64,000 nucleotides of DNA from Sabellastarte sp. h YS-2021 (lineage: Eukaryota; Annelida; Polychaeta; Sabellida; Sabellidae): positions 107,464,221-107,528,220 of the forward strand of contig OZ024931.1 in the NCBI GenBank assembly GCA_964017235.1. The letters run 5' to 3'. The notes under the pieces were generated by a model. It made no database searches, was not told where the DNA came from, and worked only from the letters and a program-made list of their open reading frames with translations. The position numbers and the translations under genes were made by a program. Numbering within the stretch: position 1 is the first letter of the stretch; every line of letters begins with the position of its first letter. This document shows positions 31,840-42,928 of this stretch, piece after piece.

Positions 31840-33478
31840 TGTAACGGGCCAGACCTCAGATGAAGACCCTAGACCAGATAAGATAGTATTAGGACAGATT
31901 ATGATTTACTTAAAATACTTAGGACCAGGCCAATTTACCATACTAGGCCCTACAGGTGTAACCAACGTGCCAAACGACCAATGGAAGACAGCCCAAAATT
32001 ATTAAATCTCTTGTCATAAAAACTTAAGAGTATAATAAATGTTATTTCTTAAATTCTGACATTCTCTTTCAGGCAACTCGGCATATCCCAGTGTTAAAAC
32101 GGTGTGCACAATGTACCGGTATTTAGTGCAGACCTAACTGTGCCTCAATTAGTGCCATATACTGAGAACATGAACATATCTACCTCGGCATATTTATCAG
32201 TAATGTATACACCTGGGCTGCTTTCACAGCGCAGACATCACTATGCCTCAACGGTATAAATTAACTTTTGTGCTTCAAACATAATCAACGGCTCACTGGT
32301 ACCTCAGCATAATCTAATGTTAAAACGGTGAGCACCAAGGTCCTGGTGCTGACCTCACTATATGCCTCAAAAGTATCAAGCCTGGAAAATTTCTCTTGGT
32401 TCAATCCTAAAAGTTAGAGATGACAACTAGAAAGAAAATTACAGCAGGACAGGCAGCATGCAGCTAATATGAAAGGGAAAGATTAGTGTAATTAGTAACA
32501 GGAAATTTATTAAAAATATTAAAAGTGCATAAAAGGAGTAAGAAACCAACAACTAACTCTATACAACTACATAGTAGTGAATTAATTGACATATAAGAGT
32601 CAGGCTATACAAAACAACTAAAAGCAGCAATAAATTAAAGAAATATAGCCAACTACAGTGCAAGGAAAACTACATGCCGACATCTAAAGACAATAAATAA
32701 AAGGGTATTCATGCAAAGAAGCTACACCCATAAATAAGATTATACTACTGGATATGAAACTGACACTCCTACTCTGTTGAATAAATTTACACTATCCTTG
32801 ACTTTTGACCTGGGTGTTTACCAACAAAGGAGCATGTCAAAACAAAAACATTAAAATTATATTTATAGCCTGGGGGTTTTATAATAAAATTGAAATCCCT
32901 ATTTAAAAATAATCAATTAAATACCTTTATACAATTTATCCTTCTACTGCACAATAACTTTAGCTTCAATTCAAAAATTAGTCAGATATTTCTCTAAACT
33001 TTCCACAACAAGGGGGACATGGAGAACAGGTACCAGGGGGAACAATTATGGGGGAGAACCAAAACAAGGGGGACAAAAGAAGGGGGACAAGGGGAATTAA
33101 AAATAAGTTAAAGTCTTATCAGGTCACCATGGCTAAAATTTCTATTCCAGTTACCTATGTATTATAAATAATCATACTTTTCAGTATATATATCCTCCTG
33201 GCGAATAATTTCCTTGGTTGAGCAATAACAAGTATTTTCTCTGAGTTCCTTCCTAACAGGTTCACTTTTAGCAAGGAACCCCCCTTCAATTGAGGACAAG
33301 GTTTATTTATACACTTATTCATAAATCACTACGCCGTGAAAAGGCTGACATGCTCAGTGGAGCATACCTATAAATTATTTCTAAAACATACATAAATGAG
33401 ACACTAAACAAATAAATTACTTTAAATCAGCAATATATTCCTAAATCAGTACTTTTTAAATAAAAAATAACCCTAAAA
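31840..33478 (-). repeat. Gypsy LTR, truncated copy created by the tandem duplication
   Basis: Identical in layout to 35560-37198 but fused at ACCCTAAAA|GTGAATTGG to internal pol sequence. It lacks the last about 523 bp of the LTR. Confidence 0.95.
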
Positions 33479-34505
33479 GTGAATTGGTATTGGTCTTGGT
33501 CTCTGGCGGATTGGTACCGCATTTCCAGTATTGATTTTATGCTTAACTAGACTGGTCCTGCCAATAATTCCCTTTCCATCCACAAATATCTCATGGTACT
33601 CTAACAGTAACTCCTTGAGTTGCTCAGTTTGCTGTTCACTTAAGTCCTTAGAACTTCTCACCAAGAGGTCCTGTAAGTGGTCTTCCAATTCTGTCCTTTT
33701 TGTTGGTCCTGCCTTCCTGGTAATTTGATTGATTGTCTTTTGCTCCAAGCCAAGATCTATAACATCGGTCACAGGATGTCCAATTGCTAAAGTGGTTCCC
33801 TTTCTAAGCAAAACTTCTTCATCAGATACGTTAAATACCCTCACTGGAACGGTATTTTGAGTGGCATCCACTAAAGATCTGGCAACTAAAATGCTATCCC
33901 TTTCCGCCAGCAAAGCAGATCCTTCCATCATCATATTTTGTGCCAGTTTGCCTCGCTTACTTGCCTTGGCCTGTACTATAGCCTGTTCATAGGGTCCAAG
34001 TCCGACATCACTGATAGCTGCCACCCGGCAACATTGCACTTCAATGTCTCCGTCCACATTGGTCAAAATTTTCTGTCCATCCAGGATCATTTCTGATCTG
34101 CTTATGTCTATTTTGCAGTCATGGTTCATCATAAAGTCCATGCCAAGAATTCCCTCAGACTTTATATCAGCTACAATCAAAGTATGTGTCAGTAGATTTT
34201 TACCAAAACCTAACATACAAGTGAACTGTCCTAAGACCTCAAGTTCCTGTCCATCTGCAAGTCCTATTTGAAATGGTACATCTTCTAACTTAAAACTAGA
34301 ATTCTTGCTGATAACCTTAAATATGTCCTTTGACAACAAAGTCACTGCTGAGCCTGTATCAATAAGAAATTTTACATTAGTTTCACTAATTTTTCCATTG
34401 ATACTGATCCCATTGTCTCCAGGCACTGCTAAAACTTTACGAGGCCTGTTATCTCCCTGGACTGATTCATGGCCCCCCAAATCAGCCCCTCCTAGTTTGA
34501 CAGTT
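33479..34505 (-). pseudogene. Gypsy pol fragment (protease region), duplicated
   Basis: About 335 residues, identical to the N-terminal part of the pol at 28768-30785, including the DTG protease site. It stops where the duplication joins LTR sequence at 33478, before RT begins. Confidence 0.94.
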
Positions 34506-35517
34506 TAGACCTGTCTCCCCTGGGTTTGAACCCAAAGCCATCTCCTTGCCTTTCTTTTGTGCAGTCCTTGCGACTGTGTCCTTGGTTACCACAGTTCCAG
34601 CATCTGAAATTCTCAGAATTCTTATTCCGTTTATACTTGAGTTGCTGTACTTCCTCCTTCAAGGAACTAACTGCCTTAGTTAGTGATTCCATGGATTCCC
34701 TCATTTTGGCTTCAAACTCCTGGCCGTTTTGTCCACCAGAAGAACTGGTTATTTCCCTGACCATTTTCCTACTGTAAGCATTGCCACGGTGCTTTTCAGC
34801 CATCTGGAATGCTTCCATCTCTACGGCAACTCCAACTGCCTGGTCCAAAGTGGCTACCTTTGACTGAAATATTCTGAATCTCATATCTGGCTCATTTAAA
34901 GCATCAATAAAATGGTCCCTGCAAAGCATCTCTAAAAGGTTTCCACGTGCCTCCGGGTAAGCCTTAATAGCTAGATTCCGTACCGTCTGGGCTAATTGAG
35001 GTATGGATTCCTTGTCCTTTCTGGTGTAGTTCCTCAATTGGATCCTATGGAGCTCTGTTTTGTCTCCAGGATTAAATCTCCTACCTAATGCTTCTACAAA
35101 AGCATCAAAATTCCATCGTGCGTCTTCAGGCAATGAAGGAAGCATTTTACATGCTTCTCCTCTAAGGCTAACAGCTAAGAACTGCTGCCTTTCCCTCTGG
35201 GTCCATCCATTTAACTCAGCTACTACATTGAAATGTGTTAAATAATCTCCCCAGTTTCCAGTGCCATCGTATAAATCAGGCATAACCTTAACCTTTTGTC
35301 CTTGTTTCCTGTTGTCCCTAAGCTCATCTCCAGCAAATAAACTTTGTCCATGCATTGCTGCATTAGGTTGATAGCGCCTATCACCCTCGCGCCGCATTCC
35401 TAACAGTGCATCAGCAGCTCCCAAGTCATCCCCTGGCCTTAAATGGTCTCCGCGTCCTATACCTTCTGCCCTAATCTCCCTATCACCAGTCACTGATCCT
35501 GCGTCCGTCTCGTCCAT
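34492..35517 (-). CDS. Gypsy Gag (341 aa), copy 2
   Basis: The same 341 residues as the Gag at 30772-31797, including the CCHC knuckle. Being nearest the full 5' LTR, this is the copy an LTR transcript would meet first; the next pol downstream is the truncated fragment. Confidence 0.94.
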   Translation of the reverse strand: MDETDAGSVTGDREIRAEGIGRGDHLRPGDDLGAADALLGMRREGDRRYQPNAAMHGQSLFAGDELRDNRKQGQKVKVMPDLYDGTGNWGDYLTHFNVVAELNGWTQRERQQFLAVSLRGEACKMLPSLPEDARWNFDAFVEALGRRFNPGDKTELHRIQLRNYTRKDKESIPQLAQTVRNLAIKAYPEARGNLLEMLCRDHFIDALNEPDMRFRIFQSKVATLDQAVGVAVEMEAFQMAEKHRGNAYSRKMVREITSSSGGQNGQEFEAKMRESMESLTKAVSSLKEEVQQLKYKRNKNSENFRCWNCGNQGHSRKDCTKERQGDGFGFKPRGDRSKLSN

Positions 35518-35535
35518 CTTGCGCTAGCCTAATAG

Positions 35536-35553
35536 ATCCCACCGCTGCCACCA
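35536..35553 (-). promoter_or_regulatory. tRNA-Leu primer-binding site, copy 2
   Basis: Same 18 bases as 31816-31833, adjacent to the intact 5' LTR. Confidence 0.8.
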
Positions 35554-35559
35554 ATTTTT

Positions 35560-37721
35560 TGTAACGGGCCAGACCTCAGATGAAGACCCTAGACCAGATA
35601 AGATAGTATTAGGACAGATTATGATTTACTTAAAATACTTAGGACCAGGCCAATTTACCATACTAGGCCCTACAGGTGTAACCAACGTGCCAAACGACCA
35701 ATGGAAGACAGCCCAAAATTATTAAATCTCTTGTCATAAAAACTTAAGAGTATAATAAATGTTATTTCTTAAATTCTGACATTCTCTTTCAGGCAACTCG
35801 GCATATCCCAGTGTTAAAACGGTGTGCACAATGTACCGGTATTTAGTGCAGACCTAACTGTGCCTCAATTAGTGCCATATACTGAGAACATGAACATATC
35901 TACCTCGGCATATTTATCAGTAATGTATACACCTGGGCTGCTTTCACAGCGCAGACATCACTATGCCTCAACGGTATAAATTAACTTTTGTGCTTCAAAC
36001 ATAATCAACGGCTCACTGGTACCTCAGCATAATCTAATGTTAAAACGGTGAGCACCAAGGTCCTGGTGCTGACCTCACTATATGCCTCAAAAGTATCAAG
36101 CCTGGAAAATTTCTCTTGGTTCAATCCTAAAAGTTAGAGATGACAACTAGAAAGAAAATTACAGCAGGACAGGCAGCATGCAGCTAATATGAAAGGGAAA
36201 GATTAGTGTAATTAGTAACAGGAAATTTATTAAAAATATTAAAAGTGCATAAAAGGAGTAAGAAACCAACAACTAACTCTATACAACTACATAGTAGTGA
36301 ATTAATTGACATATAAGAGTCAGGCTATACAAAACAACTAAAAGCAGCAATAAATTAAAGAAATATAGCCAACTACAGTGCAAGGAAAACTACATGCCGA
36401 CATCTAAAGACAATAAATAAAAGGGTATTCATGCAAAGAAGCTACACCCATAAATAAGATTATACTACTGGATATGAAACTGACACTCCTACTCTGTTGA
36501 ATAAATTTACACTATCCTTGACTTTTGACCTGGGTGTTTACCAACAAAGGAGCATGTCAAAACAAAAACATTAAAATTATATTTATAGCCTGGGGGTTTT
36601 ATAATAAAATTGAAATCCCTATTTAAAAATAATCAATTAAATACCTTTATACAATTTATCCTTCTACTGCACAATAACTTTAGCTTCAATTCAAAAATTA
36701 GTCAGATATTTCTCTAAACTTTCCACAACAAGGGGGACATGGAGAACAGGTACCAGGGGGAACAATTATGGGGGAGAACCAAAACAAGGGGGACAAAAGA
36801 AGGGGGACAAGGGGAATTAAAAATAAGTTAAAGTCTTATCAGGTCACCATGGCTAAAATTTCTATTCCAGTTACCTATGTATTATAAATAATCATACTTT
36901 TCAGTATATATATCCTCCTGGCGAATAATTTCCTTGGTTGAGCAATAACAAGTATTTTCTCTGAGTTCCTTCCTAACAGGTTCACTTTTAGCAAGGAACC
37001 CCCCTTCAATTGAGGACAAGGTTTATTTATACACTTATTCATAAATCACTACGCCGTGAAAAGGCTGACATGCTCAGTGGAGCATACCTATAAATTATTT
37101 CTAAAACATACATAAATGAGACACTAAACAAATAAATTACTTTAAATCAGCAATATATTCCTAAATCAGTACTTTTTAAATAAAAAATAACCCTAAAATA
37201 CATGATTAAAACACCATTTACAAAGAACTTATTTGCAGGTGCTCTGACCTCTAAAAATTACATATTCATAAATCCCTACACCTGCCCCACTTCCTGACAT
37301 GCTCAATGAGCCCAAATATAAAACATTTACAAAACTCACATTAGTAAACTCAATAATTAAATTTCTGGCCTAAAATAAAATGTCCTGAATTATCAATATT
37401 ATTTCCAGCTAAAATATTCAAATATCCCAATAAAATTAATAAAAATCCTTGGGAACTATATCTTACATGATAATACAACAACAGTAGTGATGAGTTCCCA
37501 CCACACTTAAACTTCTGTCAAAATAAAATAAGGATCAATCATGTTAAAATAACGTGGTAATACGGAAAACTAACTATGCCAAAACATGGATAACTGATAC
37601 CCAATCACTTTAACCCCCAAATTTTGTAAGTATTGCAAGTATTTAGCGTTAAATAACGAGTTCAATGGGCGATAATATAAGAAATTAGGGTCCGTGAATT
37701 CGGCCATCATTATTTATTACA
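35560..37721 (-). repeat. Gypsy 5' LTR, complete (2162 bp)
   Basis: Minus strand TGTAATAAATAATG...CCCGTTACA. Directly outside is ATAT (37722-37725), the target duplication. It contains the undisturbed TATAAAAC|ATTTAC site that proves the DIRS insertion at 9602. Confidence 0.96.
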
Positions 37722-37725
37722 ATAT

Positions 37726-38191
37726 GTTGTTCACATACTTATGGGTCAGCTATGACATAGTGAAATTGTAGACCTGTAGCTCATGGCATAGCTGAGCAAT
37801 AGCTACTTTTAGATTTTCACTATTCAGTTAATCAGTTGTAACTTGAAAACTGTTTCATTTACAGTATTTTGTTTAAATAAGTTAGTAACATACTTTTGGG
37901 TCAGCTATAAAATAGTATAATTGCAGACCTGTAGCTCCTTGCATAGCTGAGTAATAGCTACGTTGAGGTTCTCACTGTTGAGTAAATCAGTTGTAACTCG
38001 AAAACTATTGCATTTGCAATATTTTCTTTAAATTTGTTTTTAACTTACTTTTTACACCTTAGCAGTTACCTTCTTACTTTCCTTCTGAATACCATTTCCA
38101 GGGCAAAACCTTTGTGTCCTTTTCTTCTGTCAATTCTACTCTGAAACTCAAAACACACAGTCAGCTGACACAGAGCCCATTCACGGGCACT
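37726..38191 (+). repeat. Right end of 155-bp element copy A
   Basis: About two 155-bp units, then a unique tail homologous to 46850-47097 and the end CAGTCAGCTGACACAG plus a degenerate hairpin. A 97-residue ORF crosses the boundary at 38191 and is not a gene. Confidence 0.82.
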
Positions 38192-38439
38192 GATTGCTTA
38201 TTATTTCTGTGGATGCAACAGAAGTACACAAATATGCAATACGCTGAAATTTATTTTTTGAAGCTATATAAAACAGCAATATGTATAGGACTGTTCGATC
38301 CCTTTAGACAAGGACAGTCTGAGCTACTCTATAACGTTTTCATTGAAGCAAAATTGTTTAAATATGGTTATCGCCACTGTGCAGACATTGGCGAGAATTA
38401 TGCATGAGTGAGCATGAAGTGGGTCAATTTTTCAGGCTT

Positions 38440-39115
38440 TTTATCCTACAGCCCTTAGGGGCTGTCAGGGTATTGCTTTCTTGCTTTCACCCATGGTGTC
38501 TGGATGGGCGGGGGGAAAGGTTTGTCCTGACTGTATCTCAGAAACCGTAAGGTGTAGGAAGTTGATACTTGGTAGGGACATTGGTTAGGGGGTTTAGGTG
38601 TGCAACGTCAAGGTGTGACCTTGATTTGACCTGACTGTAGTGACCTTGACCTTTAAAATCCTGTCCATGCCATATCTTGGAAACCACAAGATTAGGAAGT
38701 TGATACTTGGTAGGCACATTGGTTAGGGGTTGTAGATGTGCAACGTCATGGTGCGACCTTGATTTGACCTTTGACCTTGCCGTAGTGACCTTGACCTATA
38801 AAATCTGGTCCGGGCTATATCTCGGGAACCCGTTAGGTGTAGGAAGTTGATACTTGGTAGGGATATTGGTTAGGGGGTGTAGGTGTGCAACATCATGGTG
38901 TGATCTTGATTTGACCTTTGACTTTGCCATAGTGACCTTGACCTATAAAATCTTGTCCAGGCTATTTCTCGGTCACCGTAAGTTGTGGGAAGTTGATACT
39001 TGGTAGTGACATTGGTTGGGGGTAGTGGGTGTGCACTGTCATGCTGTGACCTTGATTTGACCTTTGACCTTGCCATAGTAACCTTGAGTTTTAAAATTCT
39101 TGTCCAGCATCTGAT
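38440..39115. repeat. Tandem array of about 146 bp with nuclear-receptor-like half-sites
   Basis: Begins with hairpin ACAGCCC-TTA-GGGGCTGT at about 38447. About four units follow; the marker GTGACCTTGACC recurs at 38640, 38784, 38932 and (variant) 39078. Units contain TTGACCTTTGACCTTG (reverse complement AGGTCAAAGGTCA, a DR1 layout) and TGACCTTGACCT (reverse complement AGGTCAAGGTCA). Confidence 0.85.
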
Positions 39116-39451
39116 GCTATTTTATGTAAAAAACTCTTCAAAATGTGCACCACAATTTATATTTATATGTGATTTATATATTATTTATAGATTTTGTTAA
39201 CTTATGGCTTTAACTAAATCAAACATGTCACTTTTATTGTTAAATATCTGGAAATGGTTCCATAGCTTGTGCACTCTATAGAACTAAATAAAAATATGCA
39301 GTCAGGGGCAAAAATGTTGTTGGTCATGCAATTTTCTTGTGAATTGTTAAGTTCTCCCTCAAAAACTAGATGTATAAAAGATTCATTTGGTCACTGATTC
39401 CTCGTTTTATATGTTGCTTTTACTAGGTTTTTGTTTTTATTTTGGTTTCAG
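39116..39451 (+). other. Upstream of first coding exon; AT-rich, no gene
   Basis: Ends in a pyrimidine-rich stretch and AG at 39450-39451, so it is either the end of a 5'-UTR intron or upstream flank. No TATA box or CpG-rich promoter can be pointed to. Confidence 0.4.
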
Positions 39452-39491
39452 TCTGATAAGGACAAGAACAATGGAGGACAACTGTACAGAA
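39452..39491 (+). CDS. CXXC gene: first coding exon (seven residues, start codon at 39471)
   Basis: TTTGGTTTCAG acceptor, then 19 bases of likely 5' UTR, an ATG in good context (AACAATGG) at 39471, and MEDNCTE up to the donor AA|GTAAGT at 39491. The coding part is 21 bases, ending in phase 0, which joins directly to the exon at 41691 with an open frame. The exon is short and rests on splice sites, start context and phase rather than homology. Confidence 0.6.
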
Positions 39492-39636
39492 GTAAGTTCA
39501 TATGAACAATAAGTTTGCTACATTTTCTTGCCTTACAATTTACTATAGTATGATAAGAAGCTATTTGTAAATCGCCAAATTGCTGTAGACATCCTCTAAG
39601 CCCCCAATATTCAAAAAGGGCTGGTTAAGTGGGATA

Positions 39637-40017
39637 CATGCAACTCGTGACCACGGGAACTTGTTACTGCTAACTCGTACCCAAGACTCGAACACAAACC
39701 TTTGATTTTGTGGCAGTTACATCACTTCAAATGTTAAATAAAGTGATCAATTTATATAAAAGATGTCAGTTATTGAAATCTCTAACAGTATTGCATAACT
39801 AATATACTAGAAATTTGCATGCCAAACTGATTAATATTAATGAGGAAGTATAAGGTCACAGAATTCTGTGGGGGTTCCTTGCAATATTTTTCAACCAATA
39901 TACAATGTACATACAAACTCATTAATATTGATGAAATTCACAGAATATATTTCTATTTATGTACGAGTTGTGGGTACGAGTAGGCAGTAACAAGTTCTCA
40001 TGATCACGAGTTGCATG
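39637..40017. mobile_element. MITE-like element with about 54-bp inverted ends
   Basis: CATGCAACTCGTGACC... at 39637-39690 is matched inverted by ...GATCACGAGTTGCATG at 39964-40017 with a few mismatches (AACTTGTTACTGC and CTCGTACCCA are shared). About 270 bp of non-coding sequence lies between. No clear target duplication. Inside the first intron of the CXXC gene. Confidence 0.8.
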
Positions 40018-41250
40018 TGAATCGGTTCAATAACTGGAAAGAACCCATCTCAATGTTAGCATCTGATATTAGAGAAGACTATGGAAGGGGATAGGCTCCT
40101 CCAAATAAGTAGGTCTTAACAGTTGACTAAACCCAGTGACACTAGCCAGGGTTTGGATGGCTTGAGGAAGTTTGTTAATAATGGCACTGGGATTATAGAG
40201 GAGTAACACTTAAATTCCAAGTCAAACTTAGGATGTCAGAGAAACATCACTTTGACATTAAAACTTTGAGCAAACTTTTTAAATTTCTTACAAAATAGGA
40301 CAGTGTGCCACTTTCACTGATGTTCACTAACCATTACTGTAGAGATTGAAAATGCGACTTTTATAGTGCTTAATCTCCATCAAAAGACAGACTCCTAAGG
40401 TAAAAAATGTGACGTCAATATCATTCTCAAAGAGCAATTTGGTTTTGAGTATTGATTTGCATTGAAATATTATTCCAGAAAGTTACACAAATATGCAAGA
40501 TGTATTTTATGTTATTATTAATTTAATGCCAGATTTGTTCTTGAAACAATTAAATTTTAAATTTCAGAAACATCTCATCATAAGTCTTCGAGTGAATGAA
40601 TACTGCTGGTTCAATGTTCAAAAAAAACTTGAAAGATTTGAAACAACCACGTTTAGTACTGATGTTCAAAATGGGGGACTGTATCAGGGAATATTGAAAT
40701 ATTGATATATTTATCCCTTCCTAACCATGTGTACATGATTCTGTTTAGAAGTGCCACCCTTTGTACTCCTGAAGTTTGTAAACATGTAGGACTGTGCCCG
40801 GTTTGACAACAGGCTTAATATGTGGACAAACCAGGTGCAAACCAGTATGTTTTATTTCTACAGATAGCATGGGCTAAATCTAATTACATCCACCAGGAAG
40901 TTTTGTTTTTGGGTGCACGTGTTTATCTGTTTGTGTTCATGATAACTCCAAAAGTAATGAATTAATCTTTCTGAAACTATTTCTTTATGTAGGGTGATTA
41001 AATTTCGGGAAAAATCCCAGTCATATTCTTGATAAAAAAAAAAAAAAATTCCTGCGTTTTCAAGAGTCCCATTTTGAATGTATTTTCAAAGATTTTGGCT
41101 TTCTGGTTAACATTACTCCAAAGGTAATCTGTGTGTGCGGATTTAGAATTTGTATGTGGGGAGGACCTGGCCAAGAAGTAATCACATTTTAATTTTGGTG
41201 AAGATCCAGATCATATTCTGGATACAAAAGAAAATGCAGAATTTTCAGAA
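40018..41250. other. Intron 1 sequence, no gene seen
   Basis: Low-complexity and old dispersed repeat remnants (for example ATGATAACTCCAAAAGTAATG and AAGATCCAGATCATATTCTGG). The 70-residue ORF at 40493-40705 has no recognisable domain, and I do not call it. Confidence 0.4.
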
Positions 41251-41577
41251 ATTATTATTATTATTATGTATTTATACTCAGCGCAATATCTCCATATACT
41301 ACAGGACTCAAAGCGCTATTTAACCAATCTGACTGTACAGGTACAGCCCCAACTCACAAGTGACTGACATTCCCCTAACTTGAAGATAGAGGCTCAAGGA
41401 TGACCATTTATCAACGTCCTTGAGGTTCTTTAACCTGCCACTGGGGATAGGACCCAATGACAGAGGACCGCCATTTTAAGTGGTCATCCGAGCCACTATG
41501 TATCTGCCTGTACCTGGGATTGAACCCACGTCCTCTGAGTTCCTAGACAAGTGTGTTACCCGCTAGGCCACAGTGGC
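41251..41577 (-). mobile_element. tRNA-derived SINE, second family, with ATT-repeat tail
   Basis: Minus strand starts GCCACTGTGGCCTAGCGGGT (A box) with B box GGTTCAATCCC, has a long body, and ends in GCGCTGAGTATAAATACATA and AAT repeats. The tRNA-like head and the GCGCT...TATAAAT tail are typical of metazoan SINEs, but the family differs from the copies at 1179 and 12622. It sits about 110 bp before the large coding exon. Confidence 0.78.
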
Positions 41578-41690
41578 AGATGGTCTATGCCCCCTGGTGG
41601 AGGTCTATGTTAAATAAATGCTTTCTAGTTACTAGTCAAATTTATCCACCTAATATTTGTTATAGAAATAAGAGACCCTTGTATTTGTAG

Positions 41691-42790
41691 GTGGATCCTC
41701 AAAAGATTCTGACGTCATGCCCTGTCAAAATGAAGCCAATCAGTTCATTCTTTAAGAAAAAAACTCTACATGAGGGTATTCAGAAAGTAAATGGCCTTTC
41801 CAATGACAGTGAAGTTCCAAGTAAAAATGACTCTGTCAAATCAAGTCCAGAGAAGGACAAAGTTGTGGACGTGGAGATGTCTTACGAGGATTTCCTTAAG
41901 GATAAAAATGACCAAAAAGACACAGAAAATGACACAGAAAGCAAAGAGGGAAGAGAAAATGTGATGCCAGAGGAAGTGAATAATGCATGCAGTGATAGCT
42001 TTACAAGGCTCAAAGATAAAAGTGAGGACAGTGAGGTTGTGGAAAGTATGGACACTTGTAATTCAAGTAATATTAAACTTGATTCTGAAGAAAACCCTGT
42101 AATAATCATAAATTGGGATAACAAGGATTGTACAGTTTCTGCGAAAGAAACTGACACAGTTGAAGAGGAAAAAGACTGTCCACCTGTGGTAAAAGCCACA
42201 GGTAAAGCTAGTATTCTGGGGTACTTCAAGAAATCTGTAAAAGAGAAGGATTCAGAAGAAAAACCTATGCAGATCTCCCCTGAAGTTGTAATAACTAAAG
42301 TAGATGTTCACACCGAACCATTGAAGAAGAGCACTAATGAAGACACAGGTAATGTGTTTTCGATTTTTGATTCAGCAAAGCGAAAAACTGGATTAGAATC
42401 AAAGACCTCACCAAAGACCAATGTCAGTGTACATAACGAGGATTTTGACATGGGCATAACTGTGTTAGAATCGCCGGTAGTGGAGACCAAGGATAATGAA
42501 AATGAGGCTGAGGATAGGGTTGCTATGGAAGCAGAGGATTTGAATACTCCCGAGGACACAGAAGTGTCGGACGGTTTGGAGACGGATGAGGCGACAGAGA
42601 CTACAGTCAGTGCAACTGGAGCTGTGAAGAAAACCATCAGCAGGAAAGTGCAGAGATCTGGGAAAGGAGACAAGGAAAATAGCCCACATGTGAAAAGTTC
42701 AAAGAAAACGCTGTCTGGACCAAATACTAAAACTCCCAAAAATGAGAAGAGAAGTAAGAAGCATGGCACTGCAAGAGCACCACTTGATAG
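41691..42790 (+). CDS. CXXC gene: large exon encoding a disordered N-terminal region with PIP-like motifs
   Basis: 1100-base exon between CTTGTATTTGTAG and the donor GATAG|GTGGGT; phase 0 in, 2 bases carried out. It encodes residues 8-374 and is rich in Ser, Glu, Asp and Lys, with no globular domain. Motifs seen: PISSFFKKK (residues 23-31) and SILGYFKKS (about 174-182) resemble degenerate PCNA-interacting peptides (hydrophobic-x-x-aromatic-aromatic followed by Lys), and MSYEDFLKD (about 70-78). Human ATAD5 (PCNA unloader) has a similar set early in its sequence (an ILDYFRK and a SYEEFLK motif), so relationship to ATAD5/ELG1 is a hypothesis. The tail is basic. No lesions are seen. The frame's GTG at 41691 is not a start codon. 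Confidence 0.82.
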
Positions 42791-42928
42791 GTGGGTAGAT
42801 GTCAATGTATTGTAGGCTGTCTTATGTTGGTTCCTGCGCAGGATATATTGCAGAAGAAGTAAGCAGCATAAGAAGTATTTTTTTCTGTTTTTCTGAAAAA
42901 ACTTTTACCAGAAGCTTGAAAAACCTAA
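42791..42928. other. Intron 2 start, nothing recognised
   Basis: Unique sequence between the donor at 42791 and the X repeat. Confidence 0.5.

Larger units (their letters stand above)
29759..33478 (-). repeat. 3720-bp tandem duplication, unit 1
   Basis: Covers the 5' part of pol, all of gag, the primer site and most of the 5' LTR (31840-33478). Unit 2 is 33479-37198. Gag and the shared 335 residues of Pol are identical in both. The breakpoint shares only AA between the two ends. Confidence 0.95.
33479..37198 (-). repeat. 3720-bp tandem duplication, unit 2
   Basis: Second unit, holding the pol fragment (33479-34505), gag (34492-35517), primer site (35536-35553) and the first 1639 bp of the true 5' LTR. 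All shared features are offset by exactly 3720. Confidence 0.95.
7838..37721 (-). mobile_element. Ty3/Gypsy LTR retrotransposon, nested and duplicated
   Basis: Read on the minus strand: 5' LTR (35560-37721), tRNA-Leu primer site, Gag, protease/RT/RNase H/integrase, a zinc-finger ORF3, polypurine tract and 3' LTR (7838-16641, split). LTRs start and end TG...CA and are 2161-2162 bp. A 4-bp duplication ATAT flanks it (7834-7837; 37722-37725). It carries three foreign insertions (9602-16244, 19264-24435, 25405-28767) and a 3720-bp tandem duplication. Frameshifts near 18890 and 28890 and a TAG at 25268-25270 add to the damage, so it cannot encode an intact Pol. Gag is intact in both copies. Confidence 0.95.
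1575..38191 (+). mobile_element. Satellite-carrying element with 155-bp units, copy A (split by nested insertions)
   Basis: This is the outermost layer of the nest. The left end (head 1575-1975, with GTCAGCTGAC) matches the left end of copy B at 43604. The right end (37726-38191, again GTCAGCTGAC, then a degenerate GAGCCCATTCACGGGCAC hairpin) matches the right end of copy B at 47097. The body is 155-bp tandem repeats at 1975-2963, 7210-7837 and 37726-38050. Everything else inside is later insertion: 2964-7209 and 7838-37721. Without them the element is about 2.5 kb. It has no coding capacity. A Helentron-derived non-autonomous (HINE-like) origin is inferred from the terminal hairpin, subterminal repeat and satellite core. 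The left boundary is good to about 15 bp. Confidence 0.7.

Noticed and set aside
38114-38407. 97-residue ORF
   Set aside because: It spans the end of a repeat element and unrelated flank, with no domain or splice evidence.
40493-40705. 70-residue ORF in intron 1
   Set aside because: AT-rich chance ORF with no recognisable motif and no good splice sites in frame.
39452-42790. Calling the host gene DNMT1, MBD1 or ATAD5 outright
   Set aside because: Only short motifs and the CXXC domain are visible. No methyltransferase, MBD or AAA+ domain lies in the window, so no gene symbol is justified.
42308-42805. 165-residue minus-strand ORF opposite the large exon
   Set aside because: Shadow of the plus-strand coding exon; hydrophobic Ser/Val/Phe content is the mirror of Glu/Asp/Lys codons.
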